Shown here piece by piece: positions 35,701-47,000 of a stretch of DNA of 64,000 bases. The translations under genes and the position numbers were made by a program. How positions within the stretch are numbered: the stretch's first letter is position 1; each line of letters starts with the position of its first letter. The stretch comes from Nemertoderma westbladi (lineage: Eukaryota; Xenacoelomorpha; Nemertodermatida; Nemertodermatidae), in the NCBI GenBank assembly GCA_032718475.1, contig JAUCBJ010003066.1, positions 1-64,000 on the forward strand, in the 5' to 3' direction. The notes under the pieces are model-generated. The model was not told the DNA's origin, searched no databases, and saw nothing but the letters and a program-made list of their open reading frames with translations.

Positions 35701-38700
35701 ACAATGACAGTGAGCCGCGCCACTCTATAGGAAACAATATAAAACAATGTATGTGAGCCACTCTATAGGAAACAATATAAAACAATGTCTGTGAGCCGCG
35801 CCACTCTATAGGAAACAATATAAAACAATGACTGTGAGCCACTCTATAGGAAACAATATAAAACAATGACTGTGAGCCGCGCCACTCTATAGGAAACAAT
35901 ATAAAACAATGTCTGTGAGCCACTCTATAGGAAACAATATAAAACAATGACTGTGAGCCGCGCCACTCTATAGGAAACAATATAAAACAATGTATGTGAG
36001 CCACTCTATAGGAAACAATATAAAACAATGTCTGTGAGCCGCGCCACTCTATAGGAAACAATATAAAACAATGTCTGTGAGCCGCGCCACTCTATAGGAA
36101 ACAATATAAAACAATGTCTGTGAGCCGCTCTATAGGAAACAATATAAAACAATGTCTGTGAGCCACTCTATAGGAAACAATATAAAACAATGTATGTGAG
36201 CCACTCTATAGGAAACAATATAAAACAATGTCTGTGAGCCGCGCCACTCTATAGGAAACAATATAAAACAATGACTGTGAGCCACTCTATAGGAAACAAT
36301 ATAAAACAATGACTGTGAGCCGCGCCACTCTATAGGAAACAATATAAAACAATGTATGTGAGCCACTCTATAGGAAACAATATAAAACAATGACTGTGAG
36401 CCGAGCCACTGTATAGGAAACAATATAAAACAATGTCTGTGAGCCACTCTATAGGAAACAATATAAAACAATGACTGTGAGCCGCGCCACTCTATAGGAA
36501 ACAATATAAAACAATGTATGTGAGCCACTCTATAGGAAACAATATAAAACAATGTCTGTGAGCCGCGCCACTGTATAGGAAACAATATAAAACAATGACT
36601 GTGAGCCGCGCCACTCTATAGGAAACAATATAAAACAATGTATGTGAGCCACTCTATAGGAAACAATATAAAACAATGTCTGTGAGCCGCGCCACTGTAT
36701 AGGAAACAATATAAAACAATGTCTGTGAGCCGCTCTATAGGAAACAATATAAAACAATGTCTGTGAGCCACTCTATAGGAAACAATATAAAACAATGTCT
36801 GTGAGCCGCGCCACTCTATAGGAAACAATATAAAACAATGTCTGTGAGCCACTCTATAGGAAACAATATAAAACAATGTCTGTGAGCCACTCTATAGGAA
36901 ACAATATAAAACAATGTCTGTGAGCCACTCTATAGGAAACAATATAAAACAATGTCTGTGAGCCGCTCTATACGAAACAATATAAAACAATGTCTGTGAG
37001 CCACTCTATAGGAAACAATATAAAACAACGTCTGTGAGTCGCGCCACTGTATAGGAAACAATATAAAACAATGTCTGTGAGCCGCGCCACTCTATAGGAA
37101 ACAATATAAAACAATGTCTGTGAGCCGCGCCACTCTATAGGAAACAATATAAAACAATGTCTGTGAGCCACTCTATAGGAAACAATATAAAACAATGTCT
37201 GTGAGCCGCTCTATAGGAAACAATATAAAACAATGTCCGAGTGCCACTCTATAGGAAACAATATAAAACAATGTCTGTGAGCCACTCTATAGGAAACAAT
37301 ATAAAACAATGTCTGTGAGCCGAGCCACTCTATAGGAAACAATATAAAACAATGTCTGTGAGCCACTCTATAGGAAACAATATAAAACAATGTCTGTGAG
37401 CCACTCTATAGGAAACAATATAAAACAATGTCTGTGAGCCGCGCCACTCTATAGGAAACAATATAAAACAATGTCTGTGAGCCATTCTATAGGAAACAAT
37501 ATAAAACAATGTCTGTGAGCCGCGCCACTCTATAGGAAACAATATAAAACAATGTCTGTGAGCCACTCTATAGGAAACAATATAAAACAATGTCTGTGAG
37601 CCACTCTATAGGAAACAATATAAAACAATGTCTGTGAGCCACTCTATAGGAAACAATATAAAACAATGACTGTGAGCCGCGCCATTCTATAGGAAACAAT
37701 ATAAAACAATGTCTGTGAGCCACTCTATAGGAAACAATATAAAACAATGTCTGTGAGCCGCGCCACTCTATAGGAAACAATATAAAACAATGTCTGTGAG
37801 CCACTCTATAGAAAACAATATAAAACAATGTCTGTGAGCCGCGCCACTCTATAGGAAACAATATAAAACAATGTCTGTGAGCCGCGCCACTCTATAGGAA
37901 ACAATATAAAACAATGTCTGTGAGCCACTCTATAGGAAACAATATAAAACAATGTCTGTGAGCCGCGCCACTCTATAGGAAACAATATAAAACAATGTCT
38001 GTGAGCCGCTCTATAGGAAACAATATAAAACAATGTCTGTGAGCCGCGCCACTCTATAGGAAACAATATAAAACAATGTCTGTGAGCCGCTCTATAGGAA
38101 ACAATATAAAACAATGTCTGTGAGCCGCGCCACTCTATAGGAAACAATATAAAACAATGTCTGTGAGCCACTCTATAGGAAACAATATAAAACAATGTCT
38201 GTGAGCCGCGCCACTCTATAGGAAACAATATAAAACAATGTATGTGAGCCACTCCATAGGAAACAATATAAAACAATGTCTGTGAGCCGCGCCACTCTAT
38301 AGGAAACAATATAAAACAATGTCTGTGAGCCGCGCCACTCTATAGGAAACAATATAAAACAATGTCTGTGAGCCGCGCCACTCTATAGGAAACAATACAA
38401 AACAATGTCTGTGAGCCGCTCTATAGGAAACAATACAAAACAATGTCTGTGAGCCGCGCCACTCTATAGGAAACAATATAAAACAATGTCTGTGAGCCAC
38501 TCTATAGGAAACAATATAAAACAATGTCTGTGAGCCGCGCCACTCTATAGGAAACAATATAAAACAATGTCTGTGAGCCACTCTATAGGAAACAATATAA
38601 AACAATGTCTGTGAGCCACTCTATAGGAAACAATATAAAACAATGTCTGTGAGCCGTGCCACTCTATAGGAAACAATATAAAACAATGTCTGTGAGCCAC

Positions 38701-41700
38701 TCTATAGGAAACAATATAAAACAATGTCTGTGAGCCACTCTATAGGAAACAATATAAAACAATGTCTGTGAGTCGCTCTATAGGAAACAATATAAAACAA
38801 TGACTGTGAGCCGCGCCACTCTATAGGAAACAATATAAAACAATGACTGTGAGCCGCGCCACTGTATAGGAAACAATATAAAACAATGACTGTGAGCCAC
38901 TCTATAGGAAACAATATAAAACAATGTCTGTGAGCCGAGCCACTCTATAGGAAACAATATAAAACAATGTCTGTGAGCCACTCTATGGGAAACAATATAA
39001 AACAATGTCTGTGAGCCGCGCCACTCTATAGGAAACAATATAAAACAATGTCTGTGAGCCGCGCCACTCTATAGGAAACAATATAAAACAATGTCTGTGA
39101 GCCGCGCCACTCTATAGGAAACAATATAAAACAATGACTGTGAGCCACTCTATAGGAAACAATATAAAACAATGTCTGTGAGCCGAGCCACTCTATAGGA
39201 AACAATATAAAACAATAAATGTGAGCCACTCTATAGGAAACAATATAAAACAATGTCTGTGAGCCGCGCCACTCTATAGGAAACAATATAAAACAATGTC
39301 TGTGAGCCACTCTATGGGAAACAATATAAAACAATGTCTGTGAGCCGCGCCACTCTATAGGAAACAATATAAAACAATGTCTGTGAGCCACTCTATAGGA
39401 AACAATATAAAACAATGTCTGTGAGCCACTCTATAGGAAACAATATAAAACAATGTCTGTGAGCCACTCTATAGGAAACAATATAAAACAATGTCCGAGT
39501 GCCACTCTATAGGAAACAATATAAAACAATGTCTGTGAGCCGCGCCACTCTATAGGAAACAATATAAAACAATGACTGTGAGCCGCGCCACTCTATAGGA
39601 AACAATATAAAACAATGTCTGTGAGCCACTCTATAGGAAACAATATAAAACAATGTCTGTGAGCCACTCTATGGGAAACAATATAAAACAATGTCTGTGA
39701 GCCGCGCCACTCTATAGGAAACAATATAAAACAATGTCTGTGAGCCACTCTATAGGAAACAATATAAAACAATGTCTGTGAGCCACTCTATAGGAAACAA
39801 TATAAAACAATGTCTGTGAGCCACTCTATAGGAAACAATATAAAACAATGTCTGTGAGCCGTGCCACTCTATAGGAAACAATATAAAACAATGTCTGTGA
39901 GCCACTCTATAGGAAACAATATAAAACAATGTCTGTGAGCCACTCTATAGGAAACAATATAAAACAATGTCTGTGAGTCGCTCTATAGGAAACAATATAA
40001 AACAATGACTGTGAGCCGCGCCACTCTATAGGAAACAATATAAAACAATGACTGTGAGCCGCGCCACTGTATAGGAAACAATATAAAACAATGACTGTGA
40101 GCCACTCTATAGGAAACAATATAAAACAATGTCTGTGAGCCGAGCCACTCTATAGGAAACAATATAAAACAATGTCTGTGAGCCACTCTATGGGAAACAA
40201 TATAAAACAATGTCTGTGAGCCGCGCCACTCTATAGGAAACAATATAAAACAATGTCTGTGAGCCGCTCTATAGGAAACAATATAAAACAATGTCTGTGA
40301 GCCGCGCCACTCTATAGGAAACAATATAAAACAATGACTGTGAGCCACTCTATAGGAAACAATATAAAACAATGTCTGTGAGCCGAGCCACTCTATAGGA
40401 AACAATATAAAACAATAAATGTGAGCCACTCTATAGGAAACAATATAAAACAATGTCTGTGAGCCGCGCCACTCTATAGGAAACAATATAAAACAATGTC
40501 TGTGAGCCACTCTATGGGAAACAATATAAAACAATGTCTGTGAGCCGCGCCACTCTATAGGAAACAATATAAAACAATGTCTGTGAGCCACTCTATAGGA
40601 AACAATATAAAACAATGTCTGTGAGCCACTCTATAGGAAACAATATAAAACAATGTCTGTGAGCCACTCTATAGGAAACAATATAAAACAATGTCCGAGT
40701 GCCACTCTATAGGAAACAATATAAAACAATGTCTGTGAGCCGCGCCACTCTATAGGAAACAATATAAAACAATGACTGTGAGCCGCGCCACTCTATAGGA
40801 AACAATATAAAACAATGTCTGTGAGCCACTCTATAGGAAACAATATAAAACAATGTCTGTGAGCCACTCTATGGGAAACAATATAAAACAATGTCTGTGA
40901 GCCGCGCCACTCTATAGGAAACAATATAAAACAATGTCTGTGAGCCACTCTATAGGAAACAATATAAAACAATGTCTGTGAGCCGCTCTATAGGAAACAA
41001 TATAAAACAATGTATGTCTATGAGCCACTCTATAGGAAACAATATAAAACAATGTCTGTGAGCCGCGCCACTCTATAGGAAACAATATAAAACAATGTCT
41101 GTGAGCCACTCTATAGGAAACAATATAAAACAATGTCTGTGAGCCACTCTATAGGAAACAATATAAAACAATGTCTGTGAGCCGCGCCACTCTATAGGAA
41201 ACAATATAAAACAATGTCTGTGAGCCACTCTATAGGAAACAATATAAAACAATGTCTGTGAGCCACTCTATAGGAAACAATATAAAACAATGTCTGTGAG
41301 CCACTCTATAGGAAACAATATAAAACAATGTCTGTGAGCCACTCTATAGAAAACAATATAAAACAATGACTGTGAGCCACTCTATAGGAAACAATATAAA
41401 ACAATGACTATACTTTTTTCCCTAGACGTCACCCACCCACCTGACTACTTTCTGGATATCGACCGAGAAGTAATATAGAGTCCGACTTGGCGACCGATCG
41501 GATGAGCGAGGAATCTCCCGCAAGTAAACGTAAGATTCCAGGAACATCTGGTACAATAACTGTTTGGTTTCCTTCGGCGGCAATAAAGCTATCGATTCTA
41601 TCTGCAATAAATATATTACAGTCAAAGAGCTTCTAACCAAAACACTAAACTAATTCTCATTTTATTTGTGCCCCCCCCCCCTGATCCCTTCTCACCTGTT

Positions 41701-43097
41701 TCTGATCCAGGGCTCCCTTCTCTAGTATCAACCGAAACAGTCGGGCTGACTTCGACCCGAATCTCTCCATCACTATGGTAACCAGAGTCTCCCGTACCAG
41801 CAGTTGTACCCCGGACTTTATATTAACGGAGAACATCCCACCCCCGTCGTCCCCCGCCCGGGACACAAACGAGTTCGGGTCCTCAGCCATCATGTTGAGA
41901 TAGGTGGTAACCATGGTTACGGAAGACTTAGTGTTGCCGGGGAGACCAGCGTGGACGCGGTGTGTGCTTATCGGTTCGGTGGAGGCGGCCCGGTAGACCG
42001 TGGTAACGCTGAGTCGCAGCACCGTCTGCACGATCTCGCCCGCTATTGGTCCGTAAGCGTTGGTTGTCACGGTAACTAGGAGTTGGTCCCTCAGTGATTG
42101 GTGGAAACGGTCCGGGTTGATGTACCAACAGGAGGGGTCTGTCGGGAATTAATAATCAGTAATAAATTAATATGATTGATTATGGTGGACACAAAACATA
42201 ATGTACCTTTAAATAATAATAATTTTAAAAGAAAATTAGCGGAAATTATTAGATTATAACTCCGATATATTATCCAACTCTCATTCTACTAGGAATTCAA
42301 TACTCGAGTCTGTGGTTAATAAATATTCGTTCACCTTCCGGGCTTTTAGTTTCCGGAGTTCCGGAGAACTTCCGTTTCACTCCGCGGTCATTCAACTCGG
42401 TGAAATCGCTGTCCCGGACAAGGAAACCCGAGTCGGTATCCTGTTGCAGCAGAACGGGGGCCGTCGGAGTGGTTTGGGAGACCGCCGGACACCGACGTAG
42501 GAAGTGGGTGTGTACGAGATCGACGAAGGTCTCTCGGATGGAGTCCAGATCGCCGCTGTTCCCCTCCGCGATCAACCGATCGCGCACGCGACTGATCAGC
42601 TCACCCCCCGTTAGTTCCCCCTTCATAAGCAATTCCTCGATAATGAGTTCACCGGTGTCCTGATAGAGGCGTTGTATTACCATGGCATAACGAGGGAATC
42701 TACAAACACAATACAAAAGGCTATATAGTTATCAGTTATCAAAATTCCCGAAAGAGTCCTTACTTTCAGAGGCTTCACAAATTTGAAAAATCCAATCACT
42801 GCTTTGCTGTACTTGCAGACATTGAGATCTAACTAACCTTGGCCGCAGTAATATAGAAGACGGATTCACCGTATAATAGACCAGACCATCCCCGCCTATC
42901 TTGAACCCAGCTATGTGTTGGTGTATAAGAACGCAGAGCGAGTTTTTTACTTGACTCGGTTTCATATTTAGCCGACGGCACGAATCCCGAAGAGTGAGTG
43001 ATCCTTTAGCCAACATTCCCGCCACAACCTCGCCGATCGTACTCCCGTATAACTCGCTACAAACAACTTTGCATAAACTGATCTCACGTTGCGCCAT
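20472..43097 (-). CDS. POLR3C: DNA-directed RNA polymerase III subunit RPC3 (POLR3C), complete five-exon gene
   Basis: Subunit of the RPC3-RPC6-RPC7 subcomplex of nuclear RNA polymerase III. It has winged-helix domains and acts in promoter opening and transcription of tRNA, 5S and U6 genes. Coding exons are 43097-42838, 42699-42335, 42138-41696, 41601-41441 and 20784-20472. Phases match (2, 1, 0, 2), all introns are GT-AG, and the total is 1542 bp, 513 residues, close to the human length of about 534. Similarity to the human protein is clear throughout: start MAQREISLCK, then DTGELIIEELL, RFHQSLRDQ, DDGGGMFSVN, ERFGSKSARLFRLIL, EIPRSSDRSPSRTLYYFSVD and C-terminal KAEVEVDETVFIL. The in-frame Met 20 codons upstream is not conserved, so the ATG at 43097 is chosen. 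No frame damage is seen. Introns 1-3 are 94-196 bp, while intron 4 is 20,656 bp and almost entirely a minisatellite. Confidence 0.96.
21930..34570. repeat. 6-kb tandem segmental duplication inside the POLR3C array
   Basis: Roughly 21.93-27.86 kb is repeated at 27.95-34.57 kb at an offset of 6021 bp, becoming 6059 bp after about 24.6 kb where one unit was gained. The rare variants keep their order (for example AATACAAAAC with GAGCAGCGCC at 22197-22221 and 28218-28242). The right copy also contains an extra 620-bp block (about 31.5-32.1 kb repeated at 32.1-32.7 kb). Confidence 0.9.
38600..40975. repeat. 1.2-kb tandem duplication inside the POLR3C array
   Basis: Rare variants in 38.60-39.78 kb recur at 39.80-40.98 kb: GAGCCGTGCC at 38651 and 39856 (offset 1205), and CAATAAATGTGAG at 39212 and 40412 (offset 1200). 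The 5-bp difference is one long/short unit switch. Confidence 0.88.
41441..41601 (-). CDS. POLR3C: POLR3C exon 4 (residues 357-409)
   Basis: Acceptor ATTGCAG|ATAGAATC. Encodes LPPKETKQLLYQMFLESYVY and REIPRSSDRSPSRTLYYFSV. Ends GTAGTCAG|GTGGGT, phase 2, so the split codon becomes Arg only when joined to the distant exon 5. Confidence 0.95.
41696..42138 (-). CDS. POLR3C: POLR3C exon 3 (residues 209-356)
   Basis: Acceptor CCGACAG|ACCCC. Encodes WYINPDRFHQSLRDQ, GEIVQTVLRLS, MAEDPNSFVSRAGDDGGGMF and ERFGSKSARLFRLILEKGAL, the central winged-helix region. Donor CAG|GTGAGA, phase 0. The following 94-bp intron begins GTGAGAAGGGATCAG and then has 11 consecutive G on the sense strand. Confidence 0.94.
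42335..42699 (-). CDS. POLR3C: POLR3C exon 2 (residues 87-208)
   Basis: Acceptor TTTGTAG|ATTCC; the split codon gives Arg in the string RPRFPRYAMVI. Contains LYQDTGELIIEELLMKG and THFLRRCP, both strongly conserved in RPC3. The C-terminal third is a charged linker (RGVKRKFSG). Donor AAG|GTGAAC, phase 1. Confidence 0.93.
42838..43097 (-). CDS. POLR3C: POLR3C exon 1 (residues 1-86)
   Basis: Encodes the first winged-helix domain (RPC82 helix-turn-helix type), with MAQREISLCKVVCSELYG at the start and VKNSLCVLIHQHIAGF at the recognition-helix region. The donor is AAG|GTTAGT, phase 2. Confidence 0.93.
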
Positions 43098-43548
43098 GGT
43101 ACGGCCTCGGCCTATATAATCGTGGTACCCAACTGCCCAAACCATACGGGACAGCACGACACCGTATCGTATCCAACAGGATATGCCAACTCAGCTCACT
43201 GCACTACACTACGGTAGCTCGATTAGCACTAAGATACTAAACGAATAGGCCTACCGGGAACGCAAGGCGCCAGGCCAGCAACACTCTTGGATAAATATAA
43301 AATTAAGTCCCAGCAACTTACTTTGATCTGAAGAATTTGAATTTCCCTCCTTTATTTCTTTGCATATCTAATCAATAACAGTAGACTGAAGAGGGATATT
43401 TAAATTATTGTACGTTCTCAGATCATGCTGTCATGCAGATTACCGGTACAACATACCACAGTACGAGTACAACTCCTCTAGTACCAGTATTGTCACTGAC
43501 ACAGCAAACTACAATTCATATAGCTTTCAAGTGTCGAGGCAGGTGACG

Positions 43549-43643
43549 GCGTTGGCCTTGGTAGAGCGCGGGTTGGCGTCTAGGCGTTGGCGTTGGTAGA
43601 GCGCGGGTTGGCGTCTAGGCGTTGGCGTTGGTAGAGCGCAGTT
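43549..43643. repeat. 35-bp minisatellite, about 2.7 copies, in the POLR3C-XPA promoter region
   Basis: GTAGAGCGC recurs at 43561, 43596 and 43631 (exact 35-bp spacing), with GGGTTGGCGTCTAGGCGTTG between. Copies are nearly identical. It is GC-rich compared with its surroundings and could carry transcription-factor sites. Confidence 0.9.
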
Positions 43644-43734
43644 GTAATCTCAGAAGATTCCGGTATCATATACTAATAGAGTGATATAGTCCAGTAGTCT
43701 GGTAGTCGTAGTAGGCCTATTATAACAATAGGAG

Positions 43735-43760
43735 GCCTCCCCGACTGCCCGAGGGGAGGC
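43735..43760. promoter_or_regulatory. GC-rich hairpin upstream of XPA
   Basis: GCCTCCCC, 10-nt loop, GGGGAGGC: a perfect 8-bp stem about 107 bp before the XPA start codon. It may lie in the 5' UTR or core promoter. CCTCCCC is also a possible zinc-finger factor site. Confidence 0.5.
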
Positions 43761-43866
43761 ACTCCACTTGCAGACTTGGTTCTGTCCTTAAACTATTACT
43801 GCATTACAATACTGCAATACAATTAGCGTTACCAGTCAGTAACCGTCGTCCCACGAGACGGGACCC

Positions 43867-44084
43867 ATGCACAAAATGTCGCGCCAAGAACAAAATACCC
43901 AGATCGAAATTTCTGTTAAACAACAGAAGAGAATCGATGATAATAAAACGGCAGCGCTTAAACGCCGCGATGCGCGTCTGAAACGCCGAGCCAATACATC
44001 GGACGTCGCAGAAGCAACGTCGAAAATAGGGCGAAATGAAGATGGTACCGGTAGTGATATGACGTCACTCGCTGCAAACGTGAG
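43867..44084 (+). CDS. XPA: XPA exon 1 (residues 1-72)
   Basis: Starts ATGCACAAAATG; either the first or the second Met could be used. Charged helix ending in [10 protein letters not shown], then a linker. Two overlapping donors are possible, C|GTGAGG and GAG|GTTAGT. Only the second (exon end 44084, phase 2) keeps frame with exon 2. Confidence 0.85.
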
Positions 44085-47000
44085 GTTAGTTGTTTACTTG
44101 TTTAGAGTTTACTCAAAAGTCACACAGATCCATGCAGGCGATTGCGATAGGCCATCTAATATCTGCATATCAGCTACCGCAGTAGTGTCAATGATGTCAG
44201 AAATATATGATGAAAGTTGAAAGTTTGTAAGAGCCTGTCTGGCTGGTCAAAGCTAAAACTGAGATTTATACATTCCGAATCCATTTCTTGTTTGAGGTTT
44301 GATTAACATTGGCGATTGCAGTAAGTTTTACTTTTGTTGACTAGCTAGGCCCTACACAACACATATATCCATTAGTAAAAATCATATTATAAACTTCACT
44401 TTATTTTTACTTTCATTTTCTGAAAGATTTTGTTTATTTCGGTTTATTTTTAGCGGGAATGTTTCGAGTATCTCCAAACAGATCCCAATCCCCAGACCTG
44501 TCGTTGACACAAACGCCGGATTCTTTCTAGAAGACGAACAACCCGTAGCTCATACGTCCTCCTCTGGTTCCCATAGTAACCGGAACTACCCGAAAGAGGA
44601 CAAACCCAATCCGTTGACTTCCGAAAGATTCCAATGTTTGGAATGCCAAGAGAGATTCTTGTATTCTTTCTTGAGTCGGAACTTTGGGTTCAACGTATGC
44701 GATGGTTGCAGGTAATATTTAATATTATATGTAGAGCGACGTTATGGACGTTATATGCCGTTATTTAGGTTAGGGACGTTATGGCCGTTATTTACTGACG
44801 TTACTACCGTTATTTAGGGACGTTATAACCGTTATTTAGGGACGTTATAACCGTTATTTAGGGACGTTATGACCGTTATTTAGGGACGTTATAACCGTTA
44901 TTTAGGGACGTTATGACCGTTATTTAGGGACGTTAAACCGTTATTTAGGGACGTTATAACCGTTATTTAGGGACGTTATGACCGTTATTTAGGGACGTTA
45001 TAACCGTTATTTAGGGACGTTATGGCCTTTATTTAAGGACGTTATAACCGTTATTTAGGGACGTTATATGACAGTTATTTAGGGACGTTATGGCCGTTAT
45101 TTAGGGACGTTATAACCGTTATTTAGGGACGTTATGACCGTTATTTAGGGACGTTATGACCGTTATTTAGGGACGTTACAACCGTTATTTAATGACGTTA
45201 TAACCGTTATTTAGGGACGTTATATGACCGTTATTTAGGGCGGACGTTATGGCCTTTTCTTCGGGACGTTATGTCCGTTATTTAGGGACGTTATAACCGT
45301 TATTTAATGACGTTATAACCGTTATTTAGGGACGTTATATGACCGTTATTTAGGGACGTTATGGCCGTTATTTAGGGACGTTATAACCGTTATTTACTGA
45401 CGTTATAACCGTTATTTACTGACGTTATAACCGTTATTTAGGGACGTTATGACCGTTATTTAGGGACGTTATAACCGTTATTTAATGACGTTATAACCGT
45501 TATTTAAGGACGTTATGGCCTTTATTTAGGGACGTTATATGACCGTTATTTAGGGACGTTATGACCGTTATTTAGGGACGTTATATGACCGTTATTTAGG
45601 GACGTTATACGACCGTTATTTAGGGACGTTATGACCGTTATTTAGGGACGTTATATGACCGTTATTTAGGGACGTTATAACCGTTATTTAATTGCGTTAT
45701 AACCGTTATTTAAGGACGTTATGGCCTTTATTTAGGGACGTTATATGGCCGTTATTTAGGGACGTTATAACCGTTATTTAATGACGTTATAACCGTTATT
45801 TAAGGACGTTATGGCCTTTATTTAGGGACGTTATATGACCGTTATTTAGGGACGTTATGACCGTTATTTAGGGACGTTATATGACCGTTGTTTAGGGACG
45901 TTATATGACCGTTATTTAGGTTAGGGACGTTATGACCGTTATTTAGGGACGTTATATGACCGTTATTTAGGGACGTTATATGACCGTTATTTAGGGACGT
46001 TCTAACCGTTATTTAGGGAAGTTATAACCGTTATTTATGGATGTTATGACCGTTATTTAGGGATGTTATGACCGTTATTTGGGGACGTTATGACCGTTAT
46101 TTAGGGACGTTATATGACAGTTATTTAGGGATGTTATGGCCGTTATTTAGGGATGTTATGGCCGTTATTTAGGGATGTTATGACCGTTATTTGGCCGTTA
46201 TTTAGGGATGTTATGGCCGTTATTTAGGGATGTTATAGCCGTTATTTAGGGAAGTTATGGCCGTTATTTAGGGATGTTGTGGCCGTTATTTAGGGAAGTT
46301 ATGGCCTTTATTTATAAGGTTAGGTTTAGATTAATAATTAACCAATCAGGTTGTTTAATCCACTTCTAGAGACGACAGACACAAACTTATCACTAAAACC
46401 AACGCTAAACAGACTTACCTTATTAAAGATGCCGACCTCGATAGACGGGAGCCGAGGTTGAGTTTCATTTCCCGTAAGAATCCCCATAACGATACTTGGG
46501 GGGAGATGAGGTTGTACTTGGAATCCCAGGTATTTAATTTATATTTTTTATTCCCATACTTATTCTGTTTACAACTGCCCCCTGGAATTAAAATAAGGTC
46601 GGCGTTACGGCCCCCAATGTGAGCGGATTCAATTCCGCCTCACTATCCCCATAAAGTTGGGAAGTGGCGCTTTTTCAGCAATATTGGGGATACGAGATTA
46701 ATCACAACTAATCTCGTATCGCACCCAATAACGGGGACAACACACAGCCCCGAAGGCCACACAAAGGGAGGTTAGAGGTCAAACCACCTCGAGAGGGAAA
46801 GTAACAGCAGCGGGGGTGGAAGCACTCCAACAGAGGTGGGAGCCGAGAATTAGATTATTAGCCAATAGGGGCGAGGAAAGCATCCGCTAGATAGAGAGGC
46901 CAAAGTAGTGTAGGGATGACAATCATATATTATATTGCATACCACTACCGGTCAATTCAGTTTACTCAGTCATCTAGCGCAGATCGGTGACATTTCGTAC

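Larger units (their letters stand above)
20770..41408 (-). repeat. 20.6-kb minisatellite (38/43-bp units, about 500 copies) filling POLR3C intron 4
   Basis: On the minus (gene sense) strand each unit reads AGTGG(CGCGG)CTCACAGA, then CATTGTTTTATATTG, then TTTCCTATAG. Units are 38 bp or, with the extra CGCGG-type pentamer, 43 bp. The unit equals the 3' end of intron 4 (pyrimidine tract and AG) plus the start of exon 5, as shown by the true junction TTTCCTACAG|AGTGGCTCTCGGA. Common variants are CTCGG instead of CTCACAG, CTATACAGTGG instead of CTATAGAGTGG, and ATTGT/ACAGT changes. The open frames it creates (RVAHRHCFILFPIEW, IVSYRVARLTD) are repeat by-products. Confidence 0.98.
43098..43866. promoter_or_regulatory. 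Shared head-to-head upstream region of POLR3C and XPA
   Basis: The two divergent genes have 769 bp between their start codons. This region must hold both promoters and both 5' UTRs. Visible elements are a TATATAAT-like string on the plus strand at 43112-43119, a G/C-rich 35-bp triplicate and a hairpin. Transcription starts cannot be placed from sequence alone. Confidence 0.6.

Noticed and set aside
43098-43157. Upstream in-frame Met extension of POLR3C (20 codons)
   Set aside because: The family begins at the position of MAQREISLCK; the extension is not conserved and lies in promoter-like sequence.
44740-46320. Telomere-type repeat in XPA intron 2
   Set aside because: TTTAGGGA occurs once per 22-bp unit and is not a (TTAGGG)n tract; only one or two TTAGGTTAGGG strings are present.
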